A stretch of 64,000 bases of DNA from Paguma larvata (lineage: Eukaryota > Chordata > Mammalia > Carnivora > Viverridae). A program made the translations under genes and the position numbers. The notes under the pieces were generated by a model, which was not told where the DNA came from, did no database searches, and worked only from the letters and a program-made list of their open reading frames with translations. The stretch lies in contig JAINVK010001445.1 in the NCBI GenBank assembly GCA_030068075.1, positions 1,178,001 to 1,242,000 of the forward strand. The letters run 5' to 3'. Shown piece by piece: positions 34,510 through 46,300 of the stretch (position 1 is the first letter of the stretch; each line of letters opens with the position of its first letter).

Positions 34510-35619
34510 AGAAAAAACTCTTTGGAATAAAAAGCATATTTTATTTTATTTTATTTTGTCCCATTTTGTTCTCCATGTTTAGGGTGTTATAAATGGAACC
34601 ATCAAATGTATCATTGTAGTCCAGAAAATTGAGGAGTGATACATATACTTTTCAATTACCTTAGAGTATGTATATTGTAATAATTCAGTTTACTGTAACA
34701 AAAATTTTGGAAATTGGTTTTCTGATATTGTTTCCCCAAACACTGCAATATCTTTATTTTACACTCATGAACTAATGCAGCATGTCAAGAGAAAAAATGA
34801 ATCTCTACCTTTGAAATCATCTGATTCTTCACACGTTGGACATGGCCAATTGTAAAATGGTAGACATGCGTCCATATATGTGGTTTTGTGGAACAGGTTC
34901 ATCAAAGCCCCACATACTCCAAATATTCCTTTCCTCCGTCCATTCCGTCCTGGTGTCAAAGTACTGTCCATTCCATTTAGATCAACACAGTTTAGTTCAT
35001 CCCTACTGTCTTGGTCTCATACTTGTGATACTGCACTTCCCCAATTGACCACTAATGTAACAGTTCTAAAATGCAGATCCAGACATTCTACTACTGTTTG
35101 TAAAACCCTTTGTCACAGAAGGAAATGAAACAAGTCTATAAAGTAAAGTAGGAAAGGAGGAGCAATTGAAACATTTACCCCTTGTACTCTGCCAACCATA
35201 TGAACTTTGCTCACATTGTGCCTTTTCTGTTGTATTTTAACCCTGAGAAAGCCTCCTCTGCCCTGCCCCAGGCCCCCATACTCATGGGAGAGACATTTAG
35301 TCAGCATCCAACACTGATTTCCAGATTCTGATCTCAGTGCCCCTTTTTTAACGAAATTTGTGTATCACAGGTAGAGCAGATGTGTAATTGTGAGCTGTGC
35401 ACTTTACCATGAGCATCAAGGCATATCATACACTGTATAGCACTTGTTTGCATATCAAACTATCCAGGCTCCAATTCCTTGAAAACAACAACAATGCAGT
35501 ATTCAGATTTTAATCTCATTTAGCTGTTATTTTGAAATATATTATAAAATATCCATTGAATATTGAATAAATAAACGAGTGAAAATTTGATATCCTGCTT
35601 CTCTCTTCTGTCCTTTTCC
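34510..35619. other. Non-coding duplicated sequence
   Basis: Counterpart of 1459-2536, nearly identical by eye. No gene supported. Confidence 0.55.
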
Positions 35620-35707
35620 CTTTCTTCCTTCCTTCCTTCCTTCCTTCCTTCCTTCTTCTTTCTTCTTTCTTTCTTTCTTTTGTCTTCGTCTTCTTTTTCT
35701 TCCTTCC
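35620..35707. repeat. Compound pyrimidine microsatellite, short allele
   Basis: CTTC and CTTT repeats, about half the length of the matching tract at 2537-2711. The long CTT array of copy A is nearly absent. Confidence 0.95.
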
Positions 35708-36554
35708 TACTTAATAAATTACATACTTCAAAACTTGGCTCAGATGTCACTTCAAACAAGGAATTTCTCTCGAATGGAAGGAAGTTACTATTCAGAGTTC
35801 ATATTTTTCCTTCAGTTTCTTACATAAGTAGGGATGCAAACCCCACCATTTGGTGGGGCTATAACCGCTAGATGCCTTCAGTTTTAGACCACGTACACTT
35901 GGTGTGCATTATTATGGTCTAGCAAATTAAGGGAGGATACATGGTAGGAAGAGACAGGATTGTTCCAGTAATAATTAGTCATATTTAAATAGTCGTGTTT
36001 TATAAGATATCATGTCCCTTCTCTGCCAGCAAACAGAATACAAACTTAAAAAAGGGAGGAAGACTGATATTTTAACTGTTTGTGTGGAATAATTATATAC
36101 TTAGAGAAAAGTAGAATAAATAAGAATGGTACAAACCACATCCACACACATGTTTACGCAGACTCAGTAATTGTTAACATATTTTACTTCTTTTCTTCAT
36201 CGCCTTTCTTCTTCCTCCTTCACTTTAAGATAAATTCCACAGACTCACATGAATTTTTCCTTTAAATATTTTATTATGTAATTTTTAAGAATATGGAAGT
36301 TCTTTTACAGAGTCAGGATGCAGTTATCAACTTCTGTAAATATAACATCAATATAATATAATTGTATGATACATTTTGAAAGGGAAAGAATTAGAAAATT
36401 GACACGTTTTATATTACAGGCAGACAATTTTTTCAAAACAATGTAAAACTGAGATTAGACACCATGGTATAAAATTCTAAGTAATAAAATTGACATAAAA
36501 TTATGAACTTACAATGTGTAAAGAGAGGCAAAAAACAATAATAAACAAGGTTTC
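35708..36554. other. Receptor 3' flank, non-coding
   Basis: Counterpart of 2712-3616, with only small indels visible. Presumed to include the 3'UTR of receptor B. Confidence 0.5.
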
Positions 36555-37517
36555 CTACTTTATAGTTTCTTGAAAGACAAGTTCCGCTTTCAACATTTTC
36601 CTCAGAGCTCCCAAAACATCCTTATTTCTTAGACTATAGATCAAAGGGTTGAGCACGGGAGTGAGTATGGTGTAAAAGACAGACACCATCATGTCCTTCT
36701 CAGGTGTATGGTAGGACTTGGGGAGCATATAAGTATAAATGGCAGCCCCATAGAAGAGGATGACCACAGTCATGTGGGAAGAACAAGTGGCAAAAGCCTT
36801 TTTCCGGCCTTCCGCTGAGTTCATCCTGTGGATGGTGATGAGGATAAAGTAGTAAGAGCCTGAAATGACTGTCACAGGAATGAGAAGCATGAGGACACAG
36901 CACAGGTACATGAAAATCTCATAGATTGAAGTGTCTGAACAAGAGAGTTTCAACACAGCTGGGACCTCACAGAAGAAATGATGGATCTCCCGAGATCTGC
37001 AGAAGGGGAAGGTCATGGTGATGGGAGTGAACAAGAAGCCATCCACTGAGCCCAGGAACCAGCAGCCAGATGCTAGGAGGAGACACACCCTATGGTTCAT
37101 GAGAACTGGGTAACGGAGAGGATGGCAGATGGCCACATAGCGGTCATAGGCCATGGAGGCTAGAAGAAAGAATTCTGACCCTGCTAGTGTCACATAGAGA
37201 AACATCTGTATCCCACATTCTGTGGCTGAGATCTTGTTCATACCCATGACTTGGTCCATGAGCATCTTCGGCACAGTAACAGAAATGTACATCATGTCCA
37301 TGAGAGATAGTTGGCTGATGAAAAAGTACATGGGGGTGTGGAGGTGGACATCAGAATGTATCAGTAGGATCAGGATGATGTTTCCAGACAAGGCCATGAG
37401 GAAAACCACAAAAATGAGCAAACAAAGGAGAGTCGGGTGTTTGGATTCACTGAAGATTCCCACCAGGATGAAATCTGACCTCCCAGTGTGGTTAGCCACC
37501 CAGTTGGTGCTCTCCAT
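36555..37517 (-). CDS. Olfactory receptor, OR2T4-like, copy B
   Basis: Intact 320-residue odorant receptor, the tandem partner of 3617-4579. All family marks are at consensus: sequon N9-H10-T11, [13 protein letters not shown] (59-71), [10 protein letters not shown] (122-131), SY at 221-222, [19 protein letters not shown] (230-248), LFYGAA (254-259) and [12 protein letters not shown] (287-298). Differences from copy A, written A to B: V34L, S99T, Y230H, K233N, K236E, W238R, D256Y, K306R, V311A. At 230, 233, 236, 238 and 256 copy B has the residue usual for OR2T receptors, and the pseudogene at 26277 agrees with copy B at 230 (H), 233 (N) and 256 (Y). Copy A is therefore the changed one at those sites. 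The ligand is unknown. This is the best functional receptor candidate in the window. Confidence 0.96.
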   Translation of the reverse strand: MESTNWVANHTGRSDFILVGIFSESKHPTLLCLLIFVVFLMALSGNIILILLIHSDVHLHTPMYFFISQLSLMDMMYISVTVPKMLMDQVMGMNKISATECGIQMFLYVTLAGSEFFLLASMAYDRYVAICHPLRYPVLMNHRVCLLLASGCWFLGSVDGFLFTPITMTFPFCRSREIHHFFCEVPAVLKLSCSDTSIYEIFMYLCCVLMLLIPVTVISGSYYFILITIHRMNSAEGRKKAFATCSSHMTVVILFYGAAIYTYMLPKSYHTPEKDMMVSVFYTILTPVLNPLIYSLRNKDVLGALRKMLKAELVFQETIK

Positions 37518-37600
37518 GAGATTTCACTTGGACAACCTAGCAAACCTTCAGGGTTAATGAATCACTCATGGGACACTGCCCACTTAAATGGATGTTTATT

Positions 37601-37633
37601 AGAGAGAGAAAGAGAGAGAGAAAGAGAGAGAAA
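37601..37633. repeat. (GA)n simple repeat
   Basis: Same tract as at 4663-4695, conserved in length upstream of the receptor. It lies next to the candidate acceptor (CTG on plus at about 37576-37578). Confidence 0.9.
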
Positions 37634-37637
37634 ACCC

Positions 37638-38695
37638 AATTATGTTAACAGAAAGAAATTCCATGGTCCTGTAGATTTGAGATTATAATTTACCTGTAAT
37701 TCTATAAATTTCCTAGAAAACTAATAATATACACCTGTGAGTAGAGAGAATTTATAACATGTAGTGAGGTTACATTGTTCAAGGTCATGAGTTTACTTTT
37801 AAATATAGCATCCTTTACCATTAAACATGTAAACGTGTTTAGCTGTTGCCCTATGCAAACACAAAAGATTCATCTAAGGTTGCAACTGAGATCTTGAAAA
37901 TTCTCCAAGGTGTATTCTCTATATGAAAGTTGTTACACTTTGCAATGCATAGATATATCAAATCATTACATTCTGTAACTGAAACTGATAGAATGTTCAA
38001 GTCAATAATATTCCCTCCAAAAAAAGAACAATCTAAAAAGTAACCATGACACAATTTTGGGAAAATTCTATATGGAATGCTTGCACCCCCTTTTTCCTAA
38101 AAGAATGAGTCACACTGTGATGCACTGTGGTTGTGTGAAGTAAGCCACAAATCCCCCAAAACAGGCCATGTTCCTCACCAATTACCAATCCCTTAGATAG
38201 CCTAGGGGCACCATTTTTGAGTCCAGACTCTGAGGCCTGACTGTGAGTCCAGCGTATCCTCTACACACTCTTCCTTCATCTGCTCTACATACAGAAAAAG
38301 AGGATAAATATAATGTTTTATCTTACATATAGTTAGGACCAAATGATGAAAGTTCTTAGAACACTACCAGTTACAGATGAATAAGCATACAGTATATAAT
38401 GTGCATTTAAAAAATGAATAGCTATAGTAATAATTATGCAGAATCCATGGAGAGATGGGTATTAATATTTGATAATTTTAATTTGATAATTTGATGATTA
38501 TCATTTGATAGTTTAAGATCCATTATATCATTTCATCAGTTCAATATCTATCTATGCATTTAGGAAATTGATTTGATTGTTTTTGTAGTCCTAAACAACT
38601 TGTATGTGTATATATGCATATATGTATTATACACATACTTATTATACATACATATAATTATTTTTTATAAATATATAAACTTTAAAAAATATATA
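37638..38695. other. Receptor upstream region, non-coding
   Basis: Counterpart of 4700-5754, close match, AT-rich at its right end. Confidence 0.6.
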
Positions 38696-38885
38696 GGGGC
38701 TCTTGGGTGTTCGGTCTGTTAAGTGTCTGGCACTTGATTTCAGCTCAAGTTATGATCTCATAGTTCATTAGATTGAGCCCCTCCTTGGCCTCTGCACTAT
38801 CAGCACAAAGCCTGATCAGCGTTTTCTTTCTCCCTTTCTCTCTGCTTCTCTCTCTCAAAGTAAATAAATAAAAGAGCTTTAAAAA
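38696..38885 (+). mobile_element. CAN-SINE, shared by both copies
   Basis: Counterpart of 5755-5927, with a better preserved head ('ggggctcttgggtgttcggt') and a GTAAATAAATAAAAG tail. Confidence 0.9.
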
Positions 38886-41353
38886 GGAAAATATGTATAT
38901 ATTTCTTATTTTAACCCCGATTAAGTGAGTTTAATGCAAAAATCCATCAAATTTGTGTCTAGTACATGTTTTTCCAAGCTGAAATTCATATCCTTAAAGT
39001 ATCTACCACTTGGTTTAAATTTCAGAGGACAAGAAATAGGATGTAGAGGGTCATTGCCATTTATCAGGGATGAATTTACTCCCCCCCCCCAAATGTTACT
39101 TGCTTTAATGCTCATAGCAATTAGATGTTCATGAAACTGAGATTCAGAGAGGAAAACTGAGCGACCCTAAGATATTTCTGAATCCAAATATTGTTTTTCC
39201 CTCTATCTTGCTGCTCACAGCCAGCCTTTTTATCAGACACTGAGGATGAATCACAATCAAGTTAAACTTAGTTAAAATTAATGGAGGTCATGGTCTGTTC
39301 GGAAACAAAATAGAAATGTGATTTACAGCAGAAGTCTGAAAGAGCTATAAAATAAATAAAAACAATAAACACAAAATACATCTGACCTTTGCTAAGAGAA
39401 TAAGTAATACCTTCTTTTACATTTTCTTTTATGAAATTTAAACCTTTACAACTTTTTATTTTCTTATATATTAAATGTCAAAATTCAAAAGCCTTTACAA
39501 AGAGGAAGGAAATATTAGCTCCTCTTCCTGGGAAGTGTTCAGAGGCAGTTATGATATCAGAATATTTCAGGAAGAATTTCCAAGTATCAAATATATTTTA
39601 TAGTTTTGTAATCACTCTAAGCCTAATTAAAAATAGGATGCTAAAGCAGTTGAGAACACAGAAAATGATTTTGATTTCATACTATAGAGATACACCAAAA
39701 TTTTGACACTTTGAATCAAAAATATAGTCTTTCTATCAAATCCCACCCTCACTTATAGATGAATTCTGAGCACTCAAAAATAAAAACAGTATCTGGTCAA
39801 CTACAAAACACACTTACTGAAAAAGTCTGTATTTGTGTTCAAAGTAAAGTTAGGACCAGCACAGTGAGCAACAAATGTGGAGATCTTGAGCTTCTTGTTG
39901 AGGGAACAGAGGGAGACCAGCAGGGCGCTTGGGCGAGCACTGGGAAATTTCTGCTGCACTTTCGTGATTTTGGGTCACTGAGCAGTCCATCTGGGACACC
40001 AGACTCAGAAAGGAACACTGTCTGTACCATGCATGGCAACTGGCCCCTCCGTTCATTGTTAGTCTTCTCTAATGTAATTCCTTAAGTTTTGTGTAAACAA
40101 CTTAGTGTAGATTTAACACAGAAAGTTATTCACAGTGCTGGTGAAATACTACGAAACCTTTATTTGTTGTTGATGGCATCCTAGAAATTGTTCTAATGCT
40201 TTATCACATTTTATCTTTCCCAAGACCTTATGAAGTCCCTATTCATCTTATTTTCTCCTTTTACACATTAAAGAATTCAGATTCGTAGGGTCTACTTAGC
40301 ACCACACAACTACACTGAGTGAAAAGCAATGTCTCAGACCGATTTGACCTCACAGGTTGTAACTACGTCTCAGATTTTGGGGTAACACGGTCTTCCTTCC
40401 ATAGAAGATAACTTTGGTACTGTGGCACCCATTGTCAGTTCCATTAGAAAATATAAATATGATTGAGATATTTGTTTCTACTAGTTTTTAACTCAGAAAT
40501 GATGACACTCAAACTAAAATCAGTATCTCTTCTGTTAAATTTCAGTATCAGGAAAAAAAAGCATTATCCAAGCATATAGCAAAACTGTATCTTCTATCCA
40601 CAAGTAATTGAAAAGCAAAATATTTTTAAATGTGCTATGCAAAGCTATTCAAGAGAAAAGTATTTTGCTTTTCTACTGACAAATAGATAAAAAGAAAACC
40701 GAGGATGTTTTTTCAACAACTACTGGAAAATATCAGAAACAGAAGGACAAGTCAAGATATTTAGAAAATAATCACCCTTTTGTTCTTGCAGTTTGGTCTG
40801 CTTGTCTGGTTGAATCCACCATCAGATGATATAGCCAGTCTCATCCAGATGGGCTAATGGAGTGTGACCAGGTTAAGTGTACAGAGAGAGGTAGAAGATC
40901 TTTATTATGCCCTTTAAGCAGGTGGATGGTTTTCTTTCAATAAATCCCCTCTGAGACTATAAACAAGAAAGCAATTATAAGAGCTAAAGAAGCCAATAGA
41001 TATCCCTGTTGATATCCCTGAATTTTTTTCTTTTTAAAATTCTTTTATTATTAATCTCAATACATATCAAAATCTTAAAGACCGTTAATAATAGCCACAA
41101 ATCACATCACTAATGAATCATTAGCTATGAACTATATGAGTTACTTTTAATGTAGCCTTTTCATTTTAGGGAAAATATATTTCATGTAAGTGTAGATATA
41201 TATGTTTGTTTTTATTTTAAGTTGAAGGAGAATATTTGGAATATACATTTTTTTTCTTTTTATGTTTTACCAACATATAACCTAAACTTAATAGTTCAGT
41301 TGATTTTTCAAATATAATACCATTAATCAGTACTATGGTGGAAAATAAAATTG
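38886..41353. other. Duplicated non-coding region
   Basis: Counterpart of 5928-8381. It includes the second copy of the candidate upstream exon at about 39815-40052, where the donor reads CA followed by GTAAGT. Confidence 0.55.
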
Positions 41354-41550
41354 AGAAGCGTCTGGGTGGCTCCGTCAGACAAGCATCCGACTTTGGCCCA
41401 GGTCATGATCTCTTGGTTTGTGGGTTGAAGCCCCATGTCAGGCTTTAGAGTCTTCTTCAGTTTCTGTGTCTTCCTCTCTCCCTTCCCCTCCCCTGCTTAC
41501 ATTCTCTCTCTCTCTCAAAAATAAATAAATATTTAAAATTAAAAAAAAAG
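41354..41550 (+). mobile_element. CAN-SINE, shared by both copies
   Basis: Counterpart of 8382-8620, with a deletion in the middle ('caggctttagagtcttcttcag'). Confidence 0.93.
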
Positions 41551-41660
41551 AAACTAAAATTGAGATAATTTCCTTCACTTTTTTTTTATCTTGACCTATT
41601 TTTATTAGATTGTTGATTGTATACTTTCGGATGTTATTCACATGGAATCTACATTATTTT

Positions 41661-41859
41661 TTTAACTTAATGCTTATTTATTTTTGAGAGAGAGAGAGAC
41701 AGAGCACAACCCAGAGATAGAGGGAGACACAGAATCTGAAGTAGGCTCTAGGCTCTGAGCTGTCAGCCCAGAGCCTCACACGGGGCTCAAACTCTGGAAC
41801 TGTGAGATCGTGATGAGCTGAAATTAGATGTGTAACCGACTGAGCCACCCAGGCACCCC
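41661..41859 (-). mobile_element. CAN-SINE, complete in copy B
   Basis: Full antisense SINE with an 11-bp flanking repeat TACATTATTTT (41650-41660 and 41860-41870). The copy A version (8729-8844) lost its far half. Confidence 0.95.
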
Positions 41860-41907
41860 TACATTATTTTAATGTTATATTGTTTTCAAAAATTTCCTAT
41901 TCTATTT

Positions 41908-42000
41908 TTTAATTTATTTTATTTACTTTTGAAAGAGAGAGAGAGATAGAGTGTGAGTGGGGGAGGTGCAGAGAAAGAGGGAGACAGAATCTAAAGCAGC
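41908..42000 (-). mobile_element. Truncated CAN-SINE
   Basis: Antisense SINE tail side only, stopping at 'gaatctaaagcagc' where old L1 sequence begins. The right part is missing. Confidence 0.85.
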
Positions 42001-42039
42001 TCGTTGCCCTTCTTTTTAATCGTTAACAAAAAGTCTCCA

Positions 42040-42245
42040 ATTGAAATGAATTATGCCAAAAAATTAGAAAGCAGAGCATAAGGAATATAGTCAGCGATAC
42101 TATATTTGTGATGTAATGATATAATGATGTAATGATGGAAGCTATATTTGTGGTGTACATAGCATCATGTATAAATTTGTCAAATCACTAAGTTTTACCC
42201 CCGAAACTCATGTAACATTGTATATCAGCTATACTTAAATTTTTC
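42040..42245 (+). mobile_element. Old L1 3' end fragment
   Basis: Sequence such as 'tttgtcaaatcactaagtttta' and 'aactcatgtaacattgtatatcagctatac' is typical of the end of old mammalian L1 3'UTRs. Sense orientation, short, absent from copy A. Confidence 0.7.
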
Positions 42246-43340
42246 ATAAAATTTCCAGTTTTATTGAGACATAATTGACATAAAACATTGCATGAGTAAA
42301 ATGTATGAGATAATCCGATATGAGTATATTGCAAAATTCTTTACAATAAAGTTAGTAAACACATTACTCAATTCACATAATTGCCATTTTGTTGTTGTTA
42401 CACTGAGAACATTAAAACTCTACTTTCATAGCAACTTTCCAGTATACAATGCCATATTGTAACCTATAGTCACCATATTATAACATGTATAAGGTTAAAG
42501 TAGATAACATGCTGATTTGATACATATTTCTATTGCAAAATACACCTTCATCACTGGCATAATTGCAATTATGTGAACATTCTTTGTTTGTAGTGAGACT
42601 ATTTAAGATCTACTCTCTTAACAGCTTTACATTCCTATAAAACATAATCACACAGCTGTCATTAAACTTCAGAATTTATTCATCTAACTGGAAATCTGTG
42701 TGTGTTGACCAAAACATTCCCATTTCCCTCACCTCCAACTCCTGGTAGTCATCACTGTACTCTATTTCTGAGTTTGGTTTCTAAGATTCAACATACAGGG
42801 TGCCTGCGTGGCTTAGTTGGTTAAGTATTCTACTTTAGCTCAGGTCATGATCTCATGGCTCATAGGTTCCAGCTCCACACCGGGCTCTGTGCTGACAGCT
42901 CAGAGCCTGGAGCTTGCTTCAGATTCTATGTCTCCCTCTCTGTCTGTCCCTCCCCTGCTCAGATTCTGCCTGTCTGTCTTTCTCAAACATAAATATTAAA
43001 AAAAAATATATTCCACATACAAGGGGTAATACACAGTATTTGTCTTTCTGTCTCTAAGTTAGTACACTAAGCATAATGCCTTCAAGTTGCTGCAATTGGC
43101 AACATTTCTTCATTCTCACAAATGAATAATACTCTATTACATATATGTATGTGTATACATATATGTATATCTGTAGAAATAAATAAAATATGACATATAT
43201 CTACAATCTATATCTACTCTATCTCTATTTCTAAATCTCATATCTTCTTTATTCATTCATCTGCTGATGGATACTTAGCTTTTTTTAACATAATAGTATT
43301 AGTGAATAATGTTGCACTATGCTGCAATAAACATAGGAGT
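42246..43340 (-). mobile_element. Old antisense L1 3' region
   Basis: Begins 'ttccagttttattgagacataattgacataaaac', the antisense start of an old L1 3'UTR, and runs towards ORF2. A SINE is inserted at 42798-43009, and a TATG/TATC-rich stretch lies at 43135-43240. It is followed by a younger antisense L1. Confidence 0.78.
42798..43009 (+). mobile_element. CAN-SINE in old L1
   Basis: Flanked by a 12-bp near-perfect repeat, ATTCAACATACA (42786-42797) and ATTCCACATACA (43010-43021). Confidence 0.93.
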
Positions 43341-46300
43341 AACTATTTTTCCCCTTCCCTTCCCCCATCATCTTCTGTTAAGTTTCTCAAGTTCCACTAT
43401 GAAACCATGTGATACCTCTCTTTCTCTGACTGACTTATTTCATGTAGCATAATACCCGCCAGTTCCATCCACGTTGCTGCAAATAGCAGCATTTCATTCT
43501 TTCTCATTGTCAAGTTGTATTCCATTGTATATATAAACCACATCTTCTTTATCCATTCATTAGTTGATGGAAATGTGGGCTCTTTCCATAATTTGACTAT
43601 TGTCGAAAGCGCTGCTATAAACATTGGGGTATATGTGCCCCTATGAATCAGCATTCCTGTCTGCTTTGGATAAATTCATAGTACTGCTATTGCTGGGTCA
43701 TAGAGTAGTTCTATTTTTAATTTTTTGAGTAATCTCCACACTGGTTTCCAGACAAGCTGCACCACTTTGAATTCCCACCAGCAGTGCAAGAGGGTGCCTG
43801 TTTCTCCACATCCTCACCACACCTGTTCTTTACGGAGTTGTTAACTTTAGGTATTCTGATTGGTGTGAGGCGGTGTCTCAATGTGGCTTTGATTTTTATT
43901 TCCCTGATGATGAGTGACGTTGAGCATTGTTTCATGTATCTGTTGGCCATCTGGATGTCTTCTTTGGAAAAGTGTCTATTCACGTCTTCTGCCAATTATA
44001 CACTGGATTATTTGTTTTTCGGGTGTTGAGTTTGGTAAGTTCTTTACAGATTTTGGATACCGACCCTTGATCTGATTTCATTTGGGAATATATTTTCTCA
44101 TTTTATCGGTTGCCTTTTGGTTTTGTTGACTGTTTCCTTTGCAGTGTAAAAGCTTTTTTATCTTGATGATGTCCCAGTAGTTCATTTTTGCTTTAAATAC
44201 CCTTGCTTTTAGAGATGTATCAACTAAAAATTGCTACAGCTGAGGTCATAGAGGTTTTTGCCTGCTCTCTCCTCTAGGGTTTTGATGATTTCCTGTCTCA
44301 CATTCAGGTCTTTCATCCATATTGAGTTTATTTTTGTGGATGGTATAAGAACGTGGTCTAGTTTCCTTCTTCTGTATGTCGTTGTTCAGTTCTCCCAGCA
44401 CCACTTGCTACAGAAACTGTCTTTTTTCAGTTGGAAACTCTTTCCCATTTTGTCAAAGATTAGTTGGCAATACATTTGTGTATGCCACTAATGTAAAATA
44501 CATTTGTCCAATTCTGGATTCTCTATTCCATTCCATTGGTCACTGTCTCTCTTTTTGTGCCGATACCATACTGTCTTGATGATTACAGCTTTGTAGTAGA
44601 GTTAAAGTCTGGGATTATGATGCCTCCCGCTTTGGTTTTCTTCTTTAATATTACTTTGTCTATTTGGGGTCTTTTGTGGTTCCACACAAATTTTAGGATT
44701 GTTTGTTCTACCCTTCAGAAGAATACCTGTGTAGTTTTGATTGGGATCACATTGAATATGTAGACTGCTTTGGGTAGTATTGACGTTTTAACAAGATTTA
44801 TTCTTCCAATCCATGAACGTGGAATGTTTTTCTATTTCTTTGTGTCTTCTTCAATTTCCTTCACAAGGTTTCTATAGTTTTCAGTATACAGATATTTTAC
44901 ATCTTAGGTTAGGCTTATTCCTAGGTATTTTATGCTTCTCGGTACAAATATGAATGGTATCCGTTTCTTTATTTCTCTTTCTGTTGCTTCATTATTGGGA
45001 TATAGAAATGCAACCGATTTCTGTGCATTTATTTTGTACCTTGCAACTTTGCTGAATTCATGTATTAGTTCTAGCAGCCTTTTGGTGGAGTCTTTCAGGT
45101 TTCCATGTAGGGTATCATGTCATCTGTGGAAAGTGAAAGTTTGACTCCTTCTTTGTCAATTTTGATGCCTTTTATTTCATTTTGTTCTCTGATTGCTGAT
45201 GCTAGGACTTCCAACACTATGTGAAACATCAGTGATGACAGTGGACATCCCTGTCATATTCCTGATCTCAGGGGGAAATCTCTCAGTTTTTCCCAGTTGA
45301 GGATGATATTAGCTGTGGTATTTTCATATATGGCTTTTATGATGTTTAAGTATGTTCCTGGTATCCCGACTTTCTGAAGCGTTTTTACTAAGAAACGATA
45401 CCGTATTTTGTCAAATGATTTTTCTGTATCTATTGACAGGATCATATGGTTCTTATCTTTCCTTTTATTAATATGATGTATCACATTGATTGATTTGCTA
45501 ATATTGAACCACGCCTGCAGTCCAGGAATGAATCCCACTTGATAATGATGAATAATTATTTTTATGTTGTTATATTCGATTTGCTAGTATCTTGTTGATA
45601 ATTTTGCATCCATGTTCATTGGTTCTCCTTTTTTGTGGGGTCTCTGTCTAGTTTGGGAATCAAAGTAATGCTGGCTTCATTGAATGAGTCCAGAAGTTTT
45701 CCTTCCATTTCTATTTTTTGAAACAGCTTGAGAAGGATAGGTATTAAATGTGCTTTACCTGTCTGGTAGAATTCCCCAGGGAAGCCATCAGATCTAGGAC
45801 TCTTATTTTTGGGGATATTTTTGAAAACTGATTCAATTTCTTCACTAGTTTTGGGTCTGTTCAAATTTTTCAAATGTCCCCTGCAATTACGACATTTTTA
45901 ACAATAAGATTGCTTATATTTATGATTAATCATTTTATATATTTGGACGCTCCCAAATTAAGTGCATAGCGTTTACAATTGTTATCTATTCTTGATATAT
46001 AGACCCTGATTTATTATACAATGCCCTTCTTCATCTCTTGTTACAGCCTTTAGTTTAAAATGAAGTTTGTCTGGAATAAATATGGCTACTCCAGCTTCTG
46101 ATTTCCTGTAGCATGATGGATGGTTTTCCACCCCCTCACATTCCATCTGAAGATGTATTCAGGACTAAAATGGGTCTCCTGTAGATAGCAAATAGATGGG
46201 TCTTGTTTTTTTATCCATTCTGATACTGTATGTCTTTTGATTGGAGTATGTATTCCATTTACATTCAGTGTTATTGTTGAAAGATATGGGTTTACAGTCA

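Noticed and set aside
36700..37557. Other frames overlapping receptor B (67-111 residues)
   Set aside because: They are shadows of the receptor gene in other frames. The same shadows occur over receptor A.
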